From the NCBI GenBank assembly GCA_965218865.1, contig CBDCME010000068.1:1-14225 (forward strand): a stretch of 14,225 nt of DNA, read 5' to 3'. Below, in pieces: positions 1 to 6,550 of the stretch (its first letter is position 1; the number at the start of each line of letters is the position of its first letter). The translations under genes were made by a program, and so were the position numbers. A model generated the notes under the pieces. The model worked only from the letters and a program-made list of their open reading frames with translations. It made no database searches and was not told the DNA's origin. Origin of the DNA: CBDCME01 sp965218865. Its GTDB lineage: Bacteria > Pseudomonadota > Alphaproteobacteria > JAAXGF01.

Positions 1-38
1 TTGAAAATCATATGTTTAGGTTCAAAGGAGGACTTCCG

Positions 39-911
39 GTGAACCTGATTTCGATCTTCAAATTGTTCCCCACTCAAGAGGTATGCATTGCCCATTTGGA
101 GTCGGTCAGATGGCCTGGCGATGCGTCCTGCCCGCACTGTGGAAGCCTTCGGGTGCGCCGTAAGAAAGAGAACGACAAGGTGGGTCGGTGGAACTGCCAC
201 GATTGCACCAACAGTTTCAACGTGCTGCAAGGAACCGTGATGCAACAGACCAAAATCCCGTTGCAAAAGTGGTTCCTCGCAATAGCCATTATGGTGAATG
301 CGAAAAAAAGCCTGTCTAGCTGCCAACTGGCGCGCGACCTGGAGATGAACCAAGGCTCATGCTGGTACATGCAACAACGCATCCGCGCGGCCATGGCGAG
401 CGAGGAACGCGAGTTCCTTAGCGGCATCGTCGAGGTGGACGAAACCTACGTCGGCGGAAAGCCGCGCCGCAACAAGCGCGACGACGGCGATCCGCCCAAG
501 CGCGGGCGCGGCACCAAGAAAACAGCGGTCATCGGCGCCGTACAGCGTGGCGGCAATGTCGTGGCCCAGGTCTCCCACGATCTCACCGGCAAAGGCGTAA
601 TGGGTTTCATCAAGTCCGTGGTAAACACCAACGAAACCATCCTCGTTACGGACGAGTACAAAGCCTACAACGCCGTCGATAAGATCATGGCCAGGTTGAG
701 CATCAATCACAGCGAGAAATACGTTGATGGCGACGTGCATACAAACACCATCGAAGGCTTTTGGTCGCACCTGAAACGCGCATGGTTCGGACAGCACCAT
801 CACTACAGCAAGCCATGGACGCCGCTGTATGTCGCGGAAGCCTGCTGGAAATACAATCGGCGGGAGCGCGTGGACGGGTTCGATGGGTTCCTGAAGGGAG
901 TGTTTGCTTGA
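39..911 (+). CDS. IS1595-family (ISXO2-like) DDE transposase
   Basis: This transposase moves its own insertion sequence. The N-terminal part has a zinc ribbon with CPHC and CHDC cysteine pairs, as in IS1595 transposases. The catalytic ISXO2-like domain follows, with the motifs VDETYVGGK (first Asp), TDEYKAYN (second Asp) and HTNTIEGFWSHLKR (the Asn/Glu region). All expected catalytic blocks are present and the frame is open to the end, so the gene looks intact. I chose the GTG at 39 because AAAGGAGG (24-31) lies seven bases upstream; an in-frame ATG at 12 has no such site. The protein is 290 aa, within the usual range. The left end of the element is outside the window or lost, so terminal repeats could not be paired. 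The family call is secure; activity is inferred. Confidence 0.93.
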   Translation: MNLISIFKLFPTQEVCIAHLESVRWPGDASCPHCGSLRVRRKKENDKVGRWNCHDCTNSFNVLQGTVMQQTKIPLQKWFLAIAIMVNAKKSLSSCQLARDLEMNQGSCWYMQQRIRAAMASEEREFLSGIVEVDETYVGGKPRRNKRDDGDPPKRGRGTKKTAVIGAVQRGGNVVAQVSHDLTGKGVMGFIKSVVNTNETILVTDEYKAYNAVDKIMARLSINHSEKYVDGDVHTNTIEGFWSHLKRAWFGQHHHYSKPWTPLYVAEACWKYNRRERVDGFDGFLKGVFA

Positions 912-957
912 ACGGAAAAGGGCTAGCGGTTAGACAAGACGAACGCTCAGAAAAGGT

Positions 958-1458
958 TTAAGGCTGTATCATAAGTTCATCCCGCAATTCGACAGCCAAT
1001 ACCTTGCGAACACTTTCAGCCTTGATTCCCCTTCCATAGGCGCAATTCTGAATTTTCTCTCGTAGATTGATGTCTTGAGCGAATCGTACATTAACATATG
1101 TTATGCAGTATTCTTGTATCTGATACGGATTCTTTTCCTTTATTTTATCTGCTATATTCGGGGCAACTGATTTAACCCATGCCTGCCCATCAACCTCTTG
1201 AGAGATGGATTTTCCTAAGTCAGTCAGTCTGAGTGGACTGGCACCCTCAACGACCGATGGTGGCGGTAGCCGATAGAATATCTTTTTGACATCCGACTTG
1301 ATCTCCCCCAATTCTCGATCAATTTTATCAGCTAACTTCCTCCACCCGGTTCTATCTGAATTGACGCCACCAATCCATTTCCCGATCGCGATTAAAACGC
1401 CGCCAACCGTTAGTGCGGCCACGATCCACAAGGGATTTGCACCAAAAATCTCATTCAT
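958..1458 (-). CDS. Hypothetical protein with one N-terminal membrane segment
   Basis: I do not recognise a function. The 166-aa protein begins with a short polar stretch, then one hydrophobic segment (about residues 8-28, including IVAALTVGGVLIAIG). A basic/acidic helical stretch follows (about 35-62, KLADKIDRELGEIKSDVKKI) that could form a coiled coil. The remainder is soluble and mixed, with a PLRLTDLGKSIS motif near the middle. This suggests a membrane-anchored cytoplasmic protein. Similar stand-alone proteins occur as orphans in many proteobacteria, from memory. The gene is clearly more AT-rich than the housekeeping genes here, a sign of horizontal acquisition. It is convergent with the transposase and ends 46 bp from it, so it could be a flanking gene or cargo. 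No strong ribosome site is seen. Confidence 0.72.
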   Translation of the reverse strand: MNEIFGANPLWIVAALTVGGVLIAIGKWIGGVNSDRTGWRKLADKIDRELGEIKSDVKKIFYRLPPPSVVEGASPLRLTDLGKSISQEVDGQAWVKSVAPNIADKIKEKNPYQIQEYCITYVNVRFAQDINLREKIQNCAYGRGIKAESVRKVLAVELRDELMIQP

Positions 1459-1714
1459 TTGGTGTTTTTATCCAAATCCGCGTACTTACGCAATATGGTA
1501 ATCTATTCAATGCGCTACGGGATATTCGGATGCCATTTCATGAACGGAAAACGAACAAAACACATCATCTTGCGGTTTGAGAATTGCGGGCCACAAAATA
1601 CGAACGCCTCTGGTGGGGACCGGCGGAGCCTTATTCGCAAGCCTCGGCGTTCACCCGCAGATATTCGGCTATGAAAATGTTCACTTACTACCGCGCAGCG
1701 ACCCGGTGAATCCT
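1459..1714. other. Intergenic stretch without a supported gene
   Basis: I find no convincing gene here on either strand. Short open frames lack a ribosome site and protein-like composition. The base composition shifts from AT-rich on the left to GC-richer on the right, so a junction between two imported segments may lie inside. Confidence 0.4.
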
Positions 1715-1885
1715 TCAAACAACCTCAACGGGTGCATCGGCGGACGACTTCACAAGCTTGATGCCGTGAAGGCAATCGGACTTGTTCACATACCCCTCGC
1801 TAGATACTGCAATGGTCTCTCCGTTAGCGGCCTTGAAGCGCCAGCGCCATTCTGATACGGAATCTTTGTAAACTACGTATTTCAT
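1715..1885 (-). CDS. YegP/DUF1508-type small protein
   Basis: This 56-aa protein carries one DUF1508 (YegP, UPF0339) unit. It starts MKYVVYKDSVSEWRWRFKA, followed by ANGETIAVSSEGYVNKSDC and then LHGIKLVKSSADAPVEVV. The order of features matches the family: a tyrosine-rich first strand, the W-R-W-R-F/L-K core, N-G-x-x-I-A-x-S-x-x-G-Y, a K-x-x-C/A helix and the I-x-x-V-K end. Larger members hold two tandem units; this has one. AGAGGA lies about eight bases before the ATG. The start codon is separated by only 14 bp from that of the divergent 79-aa gene. The cellular role of the family is poorly defined, and no partner is visible. The gene is easily missed because it is so short. Confidence 0.85.
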   Translation of the reverse strand: MKYVVYKDSVSEWRWRFKAANGETIAVSSEGYVNKSDCLHGIKLVKSSADAPVEVV

Positions 1886-1899
1886 GGTAGGTTTCCTCT

Positions 1900-2139
1900 A
1901 TGAATGATGGGTTCAAGACGTTCCTTGCAAACTACAATTACGCCGGAAGGAACTGGTGTATCGATTTCCCCGCCGAGAGCTTTGAGGACGCCGAGGCGCG
2001 CCTGAAAGCCATGACCTGGGGGAAGATTGACGGAATACTTATGGCGGAAATCCCCGTCTCGCCTGTAACGTCCACTGCCGGGGGCCTCATTGTGCGCCTG
2101 ATATGCTGGGCCAAAAACGCATTCTCTCAAATCCTCTAA
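1900..2139 (+). CDS. Hypothetical 79-aa protein
   Basis: I do not recognise a function. The protein has an N-terminal aromatic half (FLANYNYAGRNWCIDFPA), a predicted helix with SFEDAEARLKAM, then GKIDGILMAEIPV, and a hydrophobic, weakly amphipathic C-terminus (GGLIVRLICWAKNAFSQIL) that could touch the membrane. The pattern of an aromatic strand, an acidic 'EDAEARL' helix and an 'IDG' strand recurs in small orphan proteobacterial proteins, from memory. It diverges from the YegP-type gene with a 14-bp gap, so any promoter must lie inside that neighbour. The ribosome site is weak (TAGG at 1888-1891). Composition looks coding, but the start is only moderately certain. Confidence 0.6.
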   Translation: MNDGFKTFLANYNYAGRNWCIDFPAESFEDAEARLKAMTWGKIDGILMAEIPVSPVTSTAGGLIVRLICWAKNAFSQIL

Positions 2140-2253
2140 TTCCGTAAAACCAAGACCCCCAGCGCACGGAATCTAAACATCACAAACCTTTCCGCCAGAT
2201 GAACGAAGACGGGAACCTAGATGCTCTGAATCCGAGAGTCAAGCCTCAATCCG

Positions 2254-2757
2254 TTAATTACCAAACTTTTTTTTAAATTCCTCCTGTGCCCGCGCATCCT
2301 GGCCGACGTGGCGCGGGCGCGCGGAAATATGCGAGAACCCGAGCGCGGCCAGCAGCTTGCCGACGCTCCGCTCGTGATAGTCCACGCCGAAGCGCGTTCG
2401 GATCAGTTGCTTGAGATCGATGCAGCGCCAGCGCACGACCCCATCCCGTTCGGGATCGGGACCGGCCTCGATAGCCCGCGAAAGCGCCGCCATTTGCGAC
2501 GGCGTCAACCGACGCAACGCCCCGTTCGGCTTGCGGTCGATCAGACCGGCCGGACCTCCCGCGTTGAACCGGTGAACCCAGTCCCGCAACGTCTGCCGAT
2601 CCATGCCGCCAATACCCGCCGCGCACGCTCGATCCATCCCATCGTAGATGGCCGCCATCGACAAAAGCCGTCGCGCCTGGTTCCCATCATCGCTCCGTGC
2701 CGCAAGAACACGGACTCTTTCAGCATCAAAGTCGTTTCGCAAAGGAATCGTTGGCAT
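2254..2757 (-). pseudogene. IS630-family transposase, 5' half only
   Basis: This is the N-terminal, DNA-binding half of an IS630-type transposase: a helix-turn-helix region (MDRQTLRDWVHRFNAGG, then GLIDRKPNG), an LTPSQ block, and a second helical region with RWRCIDLKQLIRTRFGV and YHERSVGKLLAALGF. In intact relatives a DDE catalytic domain beginning near 'WFQDEAR' follows. Here the frame ends EEFKKKFGN and the next few hundred bases encode no such domain in any frame. The loss begins at a run of eight A on the coding strand (2267-2274), the place where two-frame IS630 elements usually shift frame. I chose the ATG at 2757 because GGGAG sits eight bases upstream. It cannot make a working transposase alone. 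Confidence 0.85.
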
Positions 2758-2849
2758 TGAACACACTCCCTTGTTGCCAACAACCTTGAATCACACAAAA
2801 CCTAGCGTGTAAACCTTTGCGCGAGTCAAACTCTAGGGCGGTTGGTATT

Positions 2850-2876
2850 AGCCCCGCGCCAAGGCGGGGCTTTTTT
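2850..2876 (+). terminator. Intrinsic (Rho-independent) terminator
   Basis: A perfect eight-base-pair stem (2850-2857 with 2864-2871, AGCCCCGC and GCGGGGCT) closes a six-base loop and runs directly into six T residues. It is oriented for plus-strand transcription. No plus-strand gene ends close by; the nearest ends at 2139 with the IS630 remnant between. It may have belonged to a gene removed or displaced by the insertion. Confidence 0.85.
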
Positions 2877-2909
2877 GTGCGCCATCGTTCTCGGGAAATC
2901 ATAACAACT

Positions 2910-2923
2910 GGTCATCGATGACC
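2910..2923. repeat. Perfect 14-bp palindrome
   Basis: GGTCATCGATGACC reads the same on both strands. It lies 34 bp beyond the terminator, in a stretch without genes. It could be a dimeric regulator site or a hairpin. A short T-run follows about 10 bp later, but not next to the stem, so it is a poor terminator. Confidence 0.45.
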
Positions 2924-2999
2924 CCAGGGGCTTTTTGTTGGCAATTGCCCGGGGAACGTGGCCCCCTTTAATTTTACGTTTCGAGGGTCGATACTCCGG

Positions 3000-3219
3000 T
3001 CACTCCGCGGGCTGGAAAGGTTTCACCACGCGAAAGCGCTCGGGCAACTCACCGGCGGTGCCGTCTTCCTCGGCCATACGCTCGATTTCTTCCTCGGTGA
3101 TCGAACGCAGGCGCGCCGAATCGGTTTGATCCTCGGCTTCCCGGTAGATGCCGTCAGCCTGTCATGACCTTGCCATCAACCAATTTGGCCTTGGTGAGGC
3201 GCTGCTTTTCCGTGCTCAT
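3000..3219 (-). pseudogene. Small hypothetical gene with one frameshift
   Basis: From the ATG at 3219 the frame reads MSTEKQRLTKAKLVDGKVMT and then hits TGA (3154-3156). One base over, the reading continues smoothly as ADGIYREAEDQTDSARLRSI, TEEEIERMAEEDGTAGELPE and RFRVVKPFQPAE, ending at TGA 3000-3002. Removing a single G near 3157-3158 restores one open frame of about 72 residues. The composition is strongly protein-like on both sides. The acidic 'DxxRLRSITEEEIERMAEED' centre loosely resembles small antitoxin-type proteins, but I would not assign a function. The ATG overlaps the stop of the preceding short frame (ATGA), typical of coupled gene pairs. It could be mutation, sequencing error or, less likely, programmed shifting. 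Confidence 0.55.
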
Positions 3220-3284
3220 AACGTTTTCTCTCTGGATTCCGCGCGGGCCTTGCCGAGATGATCCGGCAGCGGACTCGGAGCCAC
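3216..3284 (-). pseudogene. C-terminal remnant of an upstream partner gene
   Basis: Just upstream of the frameshifted small gene, a short frame reads VAPSPLPDHLGKARAESREK and TL before a TGA that overlaps the next ATG. The residues look like a natural protein end, and the ATGA overlap suggests a former two-gene unit. Upstream the frame closes quickly and no start with a good ribosome site is seen. The most likely reading is the 3' end of a gene cut off by rearrangement. The evidence is composition and overlap only. Confidence 0.3.
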
Positions 3285-3353
3285 GTGTATACCGCAGTTA
3301 GATGATCAACTCGGCACGGAAGGAATATTTGGGGGTATCCTTGCCCCCGGCCG

Positions 3354-4721
3354 TCAATCGCCGTAGGCGATGGCGGGGAGCCAGGTGACGAGGGCGGGGA
3401 AGGCCGCGATGATGGCGAGGCCGAGGAGTTGGAGGAGGACGAAGGGGGCGACGCCGCGGTAGAGGTGGCCGATGCGGACCTCGGGCGGGGCGACGCCCTT
3501 GAGGTAGAACAGGGCAAACCCGACCGGCGGAGTCAGGAACGAGGTTTGCAGACAGACGGCGACCATGATCGTGAACCACAAGGGGTCGACGCCTAGGAGG
3601 GGAACGACCGGTTGCAGCAGGGGCAGGACGATCAGGGTGATCTCGATCCAATCGAGGACGAAGCCAAGGACAAACACCAGGCCCAGCATCACTGCGAGGA
3701 TGGCGGCCGAATCGAGGGGCAGTCCGGTGAGCAGGGCCGCGATCACCTCGTCGCCGCCGACGCCCCGGAGGACGACGGAAAAACACGCCGCCCCCAGGAA
3801 TATCGCGAAAATGAACGAGGTCGTCTTGGCGGTGGCGTGGCACACCTCCCGCATGACCCGCGGCGACAGACGCCGACTGGCGGCGGCGAGCAGGGTCGCC
3901 CCCATGGCCCCGAGGCCCGCCGCTTCCGTGGGCGAGGCGATACCGAAAAAGATCGACCCGAGGACCGCGAGGATAAGGCCCAGCGGGGGTATCAACGAAG
4001 TGAGGGTCGTCAGCAGGAGGTTCGCCGCGCCCGGCCCCTGGCACGAAGAATCCGCCATTGGCGGCGCCGCCTCCGGTTTGAGAAAGGCGACTCCGCCGAT
4101 GTAGAGCACGGACAACAACGCCAGGACCAGGCCGGGGAACACGGCGCCCATGAAAAGGTCGCCGACGGTCAGCAGCATTTGGTCGGCCATCAGGACGAGC
4201 ATGATGCTGGGCGGAATCAAGATGCCCAGCGACCCGGAGGCGCAGACCGTCCCGACCGCGAGCTCGACCCGGGTGTTGTCCCGCAGCATCGTCGGCAAGG
4301 CCAGGGTCCCCAGGAGCACGACGGAGGCGCCGATGATTCCGGTCGAAGCCGCGAGGACGACCCCGATCAGCGTGACCGATATGGCCAGACCGCCGGGAAC
4401 CCCGCCGAAGAGCGCCTGGGCCGCGCGCAGGAGTCGGTCGGCGCCGCCGCTGCGGTCCAACATATGGCCCATGAAAATGAACAGCGGAATGGGGACCAGG
4501 GCGTAGCTGCTCATGATCCCGAAAATGCGGTTGACGACCAGTCCCAGGTAGGAGAGATCGGCATCGACGTCGAATCCCCAGTAATTGAGGCCATCCCCCA
4601 CAAGAGCGAAAATGAGTCCCGTGCCGGCGAGAACGAAGGCGACCGGATAGCCCGTCGCCAGCAGGCCGATGAAGGTCGCGAACATCAGAATGACGAATAC
4701 GAGGTTGAGATCGAGGGGCAT
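3354..4721 (-). CDS. dctM: TRAP transporter large permease (DctM type)
   Basis: This 455-aa inner-membrane protein is the ion-coupled transport channel of a tripartite ATP-independent periplasmic transporter. It is hydrophobic throughout, with about 11-12 membrane segments. It carries recognisable DctM blocks: FIFMGHMLDRSGGADRLLRA, the GGVPGGLAISVTLIGVVLAA stretch, the ILIPPSIMLVLMADQ region, and the late motif with TPPVGFALFYLKGVAP (residue 397 on) before the last helix. The length fits the longer DctM forms. The ATG begins one base after the dctQ stop (TGA-C-ATG), so the two are probably translationally coupled, and no separate ribosome site is seen. It is the last gene of the operon, and I see no strong terminator after it. 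No key block is missing, so it appears functional. Confidence 0.95.
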   Translation of the reverse strand: MPLDLNLVFVILMFATFIGLLATGYPVAFVLAGTGLIFALVGDGLNYWGFDVDADLSYLGLVVNRIFGIMSSYALVPIPLFIFMGHMLDRSGGADRLLRAAQALFGGVPGGLAISVTLIGVVLAASTGIIGASVVLLGTLALPTMLRDNTRVELAVGTVCASGSLGILIPPSIMLVLMADQMLLTVGDLFMGAVFPGLVLALLSVLYIGGVAFLKPEAAPPMADSSCQGPGAANLLLTTLTSLIPPLGLILAVLGSIFFGIASPTEAAGLGAMGATLLAAASRRLSPRVMREVCHATAKTTSFIFAIFLGAACFSVVLRGVGGDEVIAALLTGLPLDSAAILAVMLGLVFVLGFVLDWIEITLIVLPLLQPVVPLLGVDPLWFTIMVAVCLQTSFLTPPVGFALFYLKGVAPPEVRIGHLYRGVAPFVLLQLLGLAIIAAFPALVTWLPAIAYGD

Positions 4722-4722
4722 G

Positions 4723-5238
4723 TCAGCGGCGTGGCTTCGCGGTGCCCGCGAGGAGATGGCGCATCCCCACGGAGAGCGATTGGAGGGACAACATGAACAG
4801 CGCCGCGGTCAAAATGAGCTTGATCACGTAGCGCGCCGGCAACCCGCTCGGCATATTGGAACGCTCGTTCAAGAGCCAGGATTGCCAGAAGAAATCGGTC
4901 GCGTGGAGAGCGATGATCAAGCTAAAGGGAAACAACAGCAACAAGCACCCCAGACACTCGATCCACGCCTGGGCCCGAACCGACAACCGCTGGCGCAGGA
5001 CGTCGACGCGGACATGCCCGTCCTCGGCGTAGGTCCAGGCGAAGCCGAGCAGGAAAGCGGCGGCGAAGAGGTGCCATTGGATCTCTTCGAGTTCGATCAG
5101 CCCGAGACCGAGGAAGTAACGCAGAACGACGTTGACGACGACGACCACGACGAGCAGCGGATAGAGCCACGCCGCCGCCTTGCCGATCCAGCCGTTGACC
5201 GAATCGACTGCGTCCGCGAATTCGGTTAGGAAGCGCAC
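4723..5238 (-). CDS. dctQ: TRAP transporter small permease (DctQ type)
   Basis: This 171-aa membrane protein is the small permease partner of DctM. Four hydrophobic segments are visible: about residues 22-42 (WLYPLLVVVVVVNVVLRYF), 53-72, 91-112 (IECLGCLLLLFPFSLIIALH) and 137-157. The family signature between helices 1 and 2 is present (IELEEIQWHLFAAAFLLG, then the HVRVDVL turn). The loop NERSNMPSGLPARYVIK matches the N-x-x-S-x-x-P-G/S-G-L-P-x-R-Y form common in this branch. The start is GTG at 5238, with GGAAAG about nine bases upstream. The gene overlaps nothing and is followed at once by dctM. It is separated from dctP by 66 bp containing a strong palindrome. Confidence 0.93.
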   Translation of the reverse strand: MRFLTEFADAVDSVNGWIGKAAAWLYPLLVVVVVVNVVLRYFLGLGLIELEEIQWHLFAAAFLLGFAWTYAEDGHVRVDVLRQRLSVRAQAWIECLGCLLLLFPFSLIIALHATDFFWQSWLLNERSNMPSGLPARYVIKLILTAALFMLSLQSLSVGMRHLLAGTAKPRR

Positions 5239-5256
5239 GGGGTCATCTTTCCGCCA

Positions 5257-5272
5257 CGCCGGGCGCCCGGCG
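5257..5272. promoter_or_regulatory. Intercistronic 16-bp palindrome between dctP and dctQ
   Basis: CGCCGGGCGCCCGGCG is a perfect GC-only inverted repeat in the 66-bp gap between the dctP stop and dctQ start. As RNA it would fold into a stable short-loop hairpin with no T-run after it. Such hairpins after binding-protein genes often protect the upstream message, giving more binding protein than permease. That role is inferred. Confidence 0.5.
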
Positions 5273-5304
5273 GATGGGGGCCGGCGAGCAATTTTCGGAA
5301 TCCG

Positions 5305-6348
5305 CTAGCGGGCGTACGCGAGTCCACGCCACTCGGCGTTTTCGGCCAGAAAGGCTTCGAGCGATTCGCGGGCCCGTTTGAAGTCGGCGTCGCGGGCGCT
5401 CTGCTCGTCGAGGACCTCCACGGCGGAATGGCGGAATGCCGCCAGAAGCTCCGGCGACCAGCTATGAAGCGTAACGCCGCTTTGCTTGATTCGGGCCACG
5501 GCGCGGCCCTGGGCGGCGACCCCCCGGGTCAGGCCCCAGAGCACGGCGTCGCCGCAAGCCGTTTCGACCAGGGCCCGTTGCTGTTCCGTCATGGCGTCCC
5601 AAACCCGTTTGTTGACGAGCAGTTCGAGAATCGACGAGGGTTGGTGCCAGCCGGGAAAATAATAGTGCTTGACCACCTTGTGGAAACCGAGCACCTCGTC
5701 GGTCGCCGGGGTCGAGAACTCGGTCGCGTCGATGACGCCGCGCTCGAGGTTGGTGAAGATGTCCTCGGCGGCGAGAAGCGTGATCGAGGCGCCGAGTTTC
5801 TTCAACACCTCGCCACCCAAGCCGGAATAGCGGATCTTGAGGCCCGCGAGGTCGCTGACAGATTCGACCGGCTCGGCGAACCAGCCCGAGGCCTCCGGCG
5901 GCACCACCCCGCAAGGCACCGGAACGATACCCTGGCGGGCATAGAGTTCGCGCCACAATTCCAGACCGCCGCCGTGATAGATCCAGGCCAGGAATTCCGG
6001 CGCCTCGGGACCGAAGGGAACGGCCGCGAACACCGTCAGCGCCGGCATCTTGCCCATCCAGTAGCCGGGCCAGGCGTAACCCGAATCAATTGTCCCCGCC
6101 GCCACCGCATCGAAGATTTGCAATGAGGGAACCAGCTTTTTCGGCTCGAAGAACTTGAATTTTATGGTGCCGCCAGAGGCCCGGGCGATGGTCTCGGAAA
6201 AATATTTCGCCGTATCCCCAAGCGCCGGCAAGTTCGATTGCCAGGCACACTGCATCTTCAGCTTGAGCCGGTCGGCACCGTGCGCCGGACCAAGTGCCCA
6301 AATCAGCGCCGCCATCACCACGGAAAAAAGAACAGATCCCCGATTCAT
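5305..6348 (-). CDS. dctP: TRAP transporter substrate-binding protein (DctP type, TakP-like)
   Basis: This periplasmic protein binds the substrate and hands it to DctQM. With the start at 6348 (MNRGSVLF; GGAGG ten bases upstream) it has a clean signal peptide with likely cleavage after AHG at residue 24; an in-frame ATG at 6375 would only add residues before it. The mature part shows DctP-fold motifs: CAWQSN near 34, FEPKKLVPSLQIFDAVAAGT, IRYSGLGGEVLKKLG (Arg173, the conserved carboxylate-binding position), and GVIDATEFSTPATDEVLGF leading to KHYYFPGWHQPS. The last blocks are typical of the 2-oxoacid/monocarboxylate-binding TakP branch, where the GVIDATE motif is usually followed by Trp; here it is Phe (F211). 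The substrate is therefore probably a small organic acid, identity unknown. Confidence 0.92.
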   Translation of the reverse strand: MNRGSVLFSVVMAALIWALGPAHGADRLKLKMQCAWQSNLPALGDTAKYFSETIARASGGTIKFKFFEPKKLVPSLQIFDAVAAGTIDSGYAWPGYWMGKMPALTVFAAVPFGPEAPEFLAWIYHGGGLELWRELYARQGIVPVPCGVVPPEASGWFAEPVESVSDLAGLKIRYSGLGGEVLKKLGASITLLAAEDIFTNLERGVIDATEFSTPATDEVLGFHKVVKHYYFPGWHQPSSILELLVNKRVWDAMTEQQRALVETACGDAVLWGLTRGVAAQGRAVARIKQSGVTLHSWSPELLAAFRHSAVEVLDEQSARDADFKRARESLEAFLAENAEWRGLAYAR

Positions 6349-6393
6349 CGCCAAACGGCCTCCGGCAGGTCGCACAAATCATCGACGGGCGGG

Positions 6394-6422
6394 ATTATGG
6401 TCGCCGAGACCCGGCCTGTAAA
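6394..6422 (-). promoter_or_regulatory. Candidate sigma-70-type promoter for the TRAP operon
   Basis: On the minus strand, a TTTACA -35 box (6417-6422) and a CATAAT -10 box (6394-6399) are 17 bp apart. Transcription would start near 6387, about 40 bases before the dctP ATG at 6348. The position and spacing suit the operon. The boxes are good but not perfect. Confidence 0.5.
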
Positions 6423-6550
6423 CGCAACCGGCCAACGCCCCTGCCCCCGGGGTACGACGGCGGCGCGGCAAATCCGAGCCAACCGAGCACGATTCAGTGG
6501 GCGTTCCAGGCCCCCAAATTGCGGATTTTTTGATTCAATTCAGAGAATTC

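Noticed and set aside
1..960. Terminal inverted repeats of the IS1595 element
   Set aside because: No matching pair found; only 38 bp lie left of the start codon, so the left end is probably outside the window.
3301..3345. Short end KYSFRAELII on the minus strand upstream of the small gene pair
   Set aside because: Looks protein-like, but it is the end of a shadow frame of dctM and has no start of its own; too little to call.
3331..3348. Hairpin GGGGG/CCCCC just after dctM as terminator
   Set aside because: Only five base pairs with an eight-base loop and no T-run on either strand.
3612..4796. Long plus-strand open frame opposite dctM (394 codons)
   Set aside because: Highly charged, low-complexity translation typical of the antisense of a GC-rich membrane-protein gene; dctM on the other strand is clearly real.
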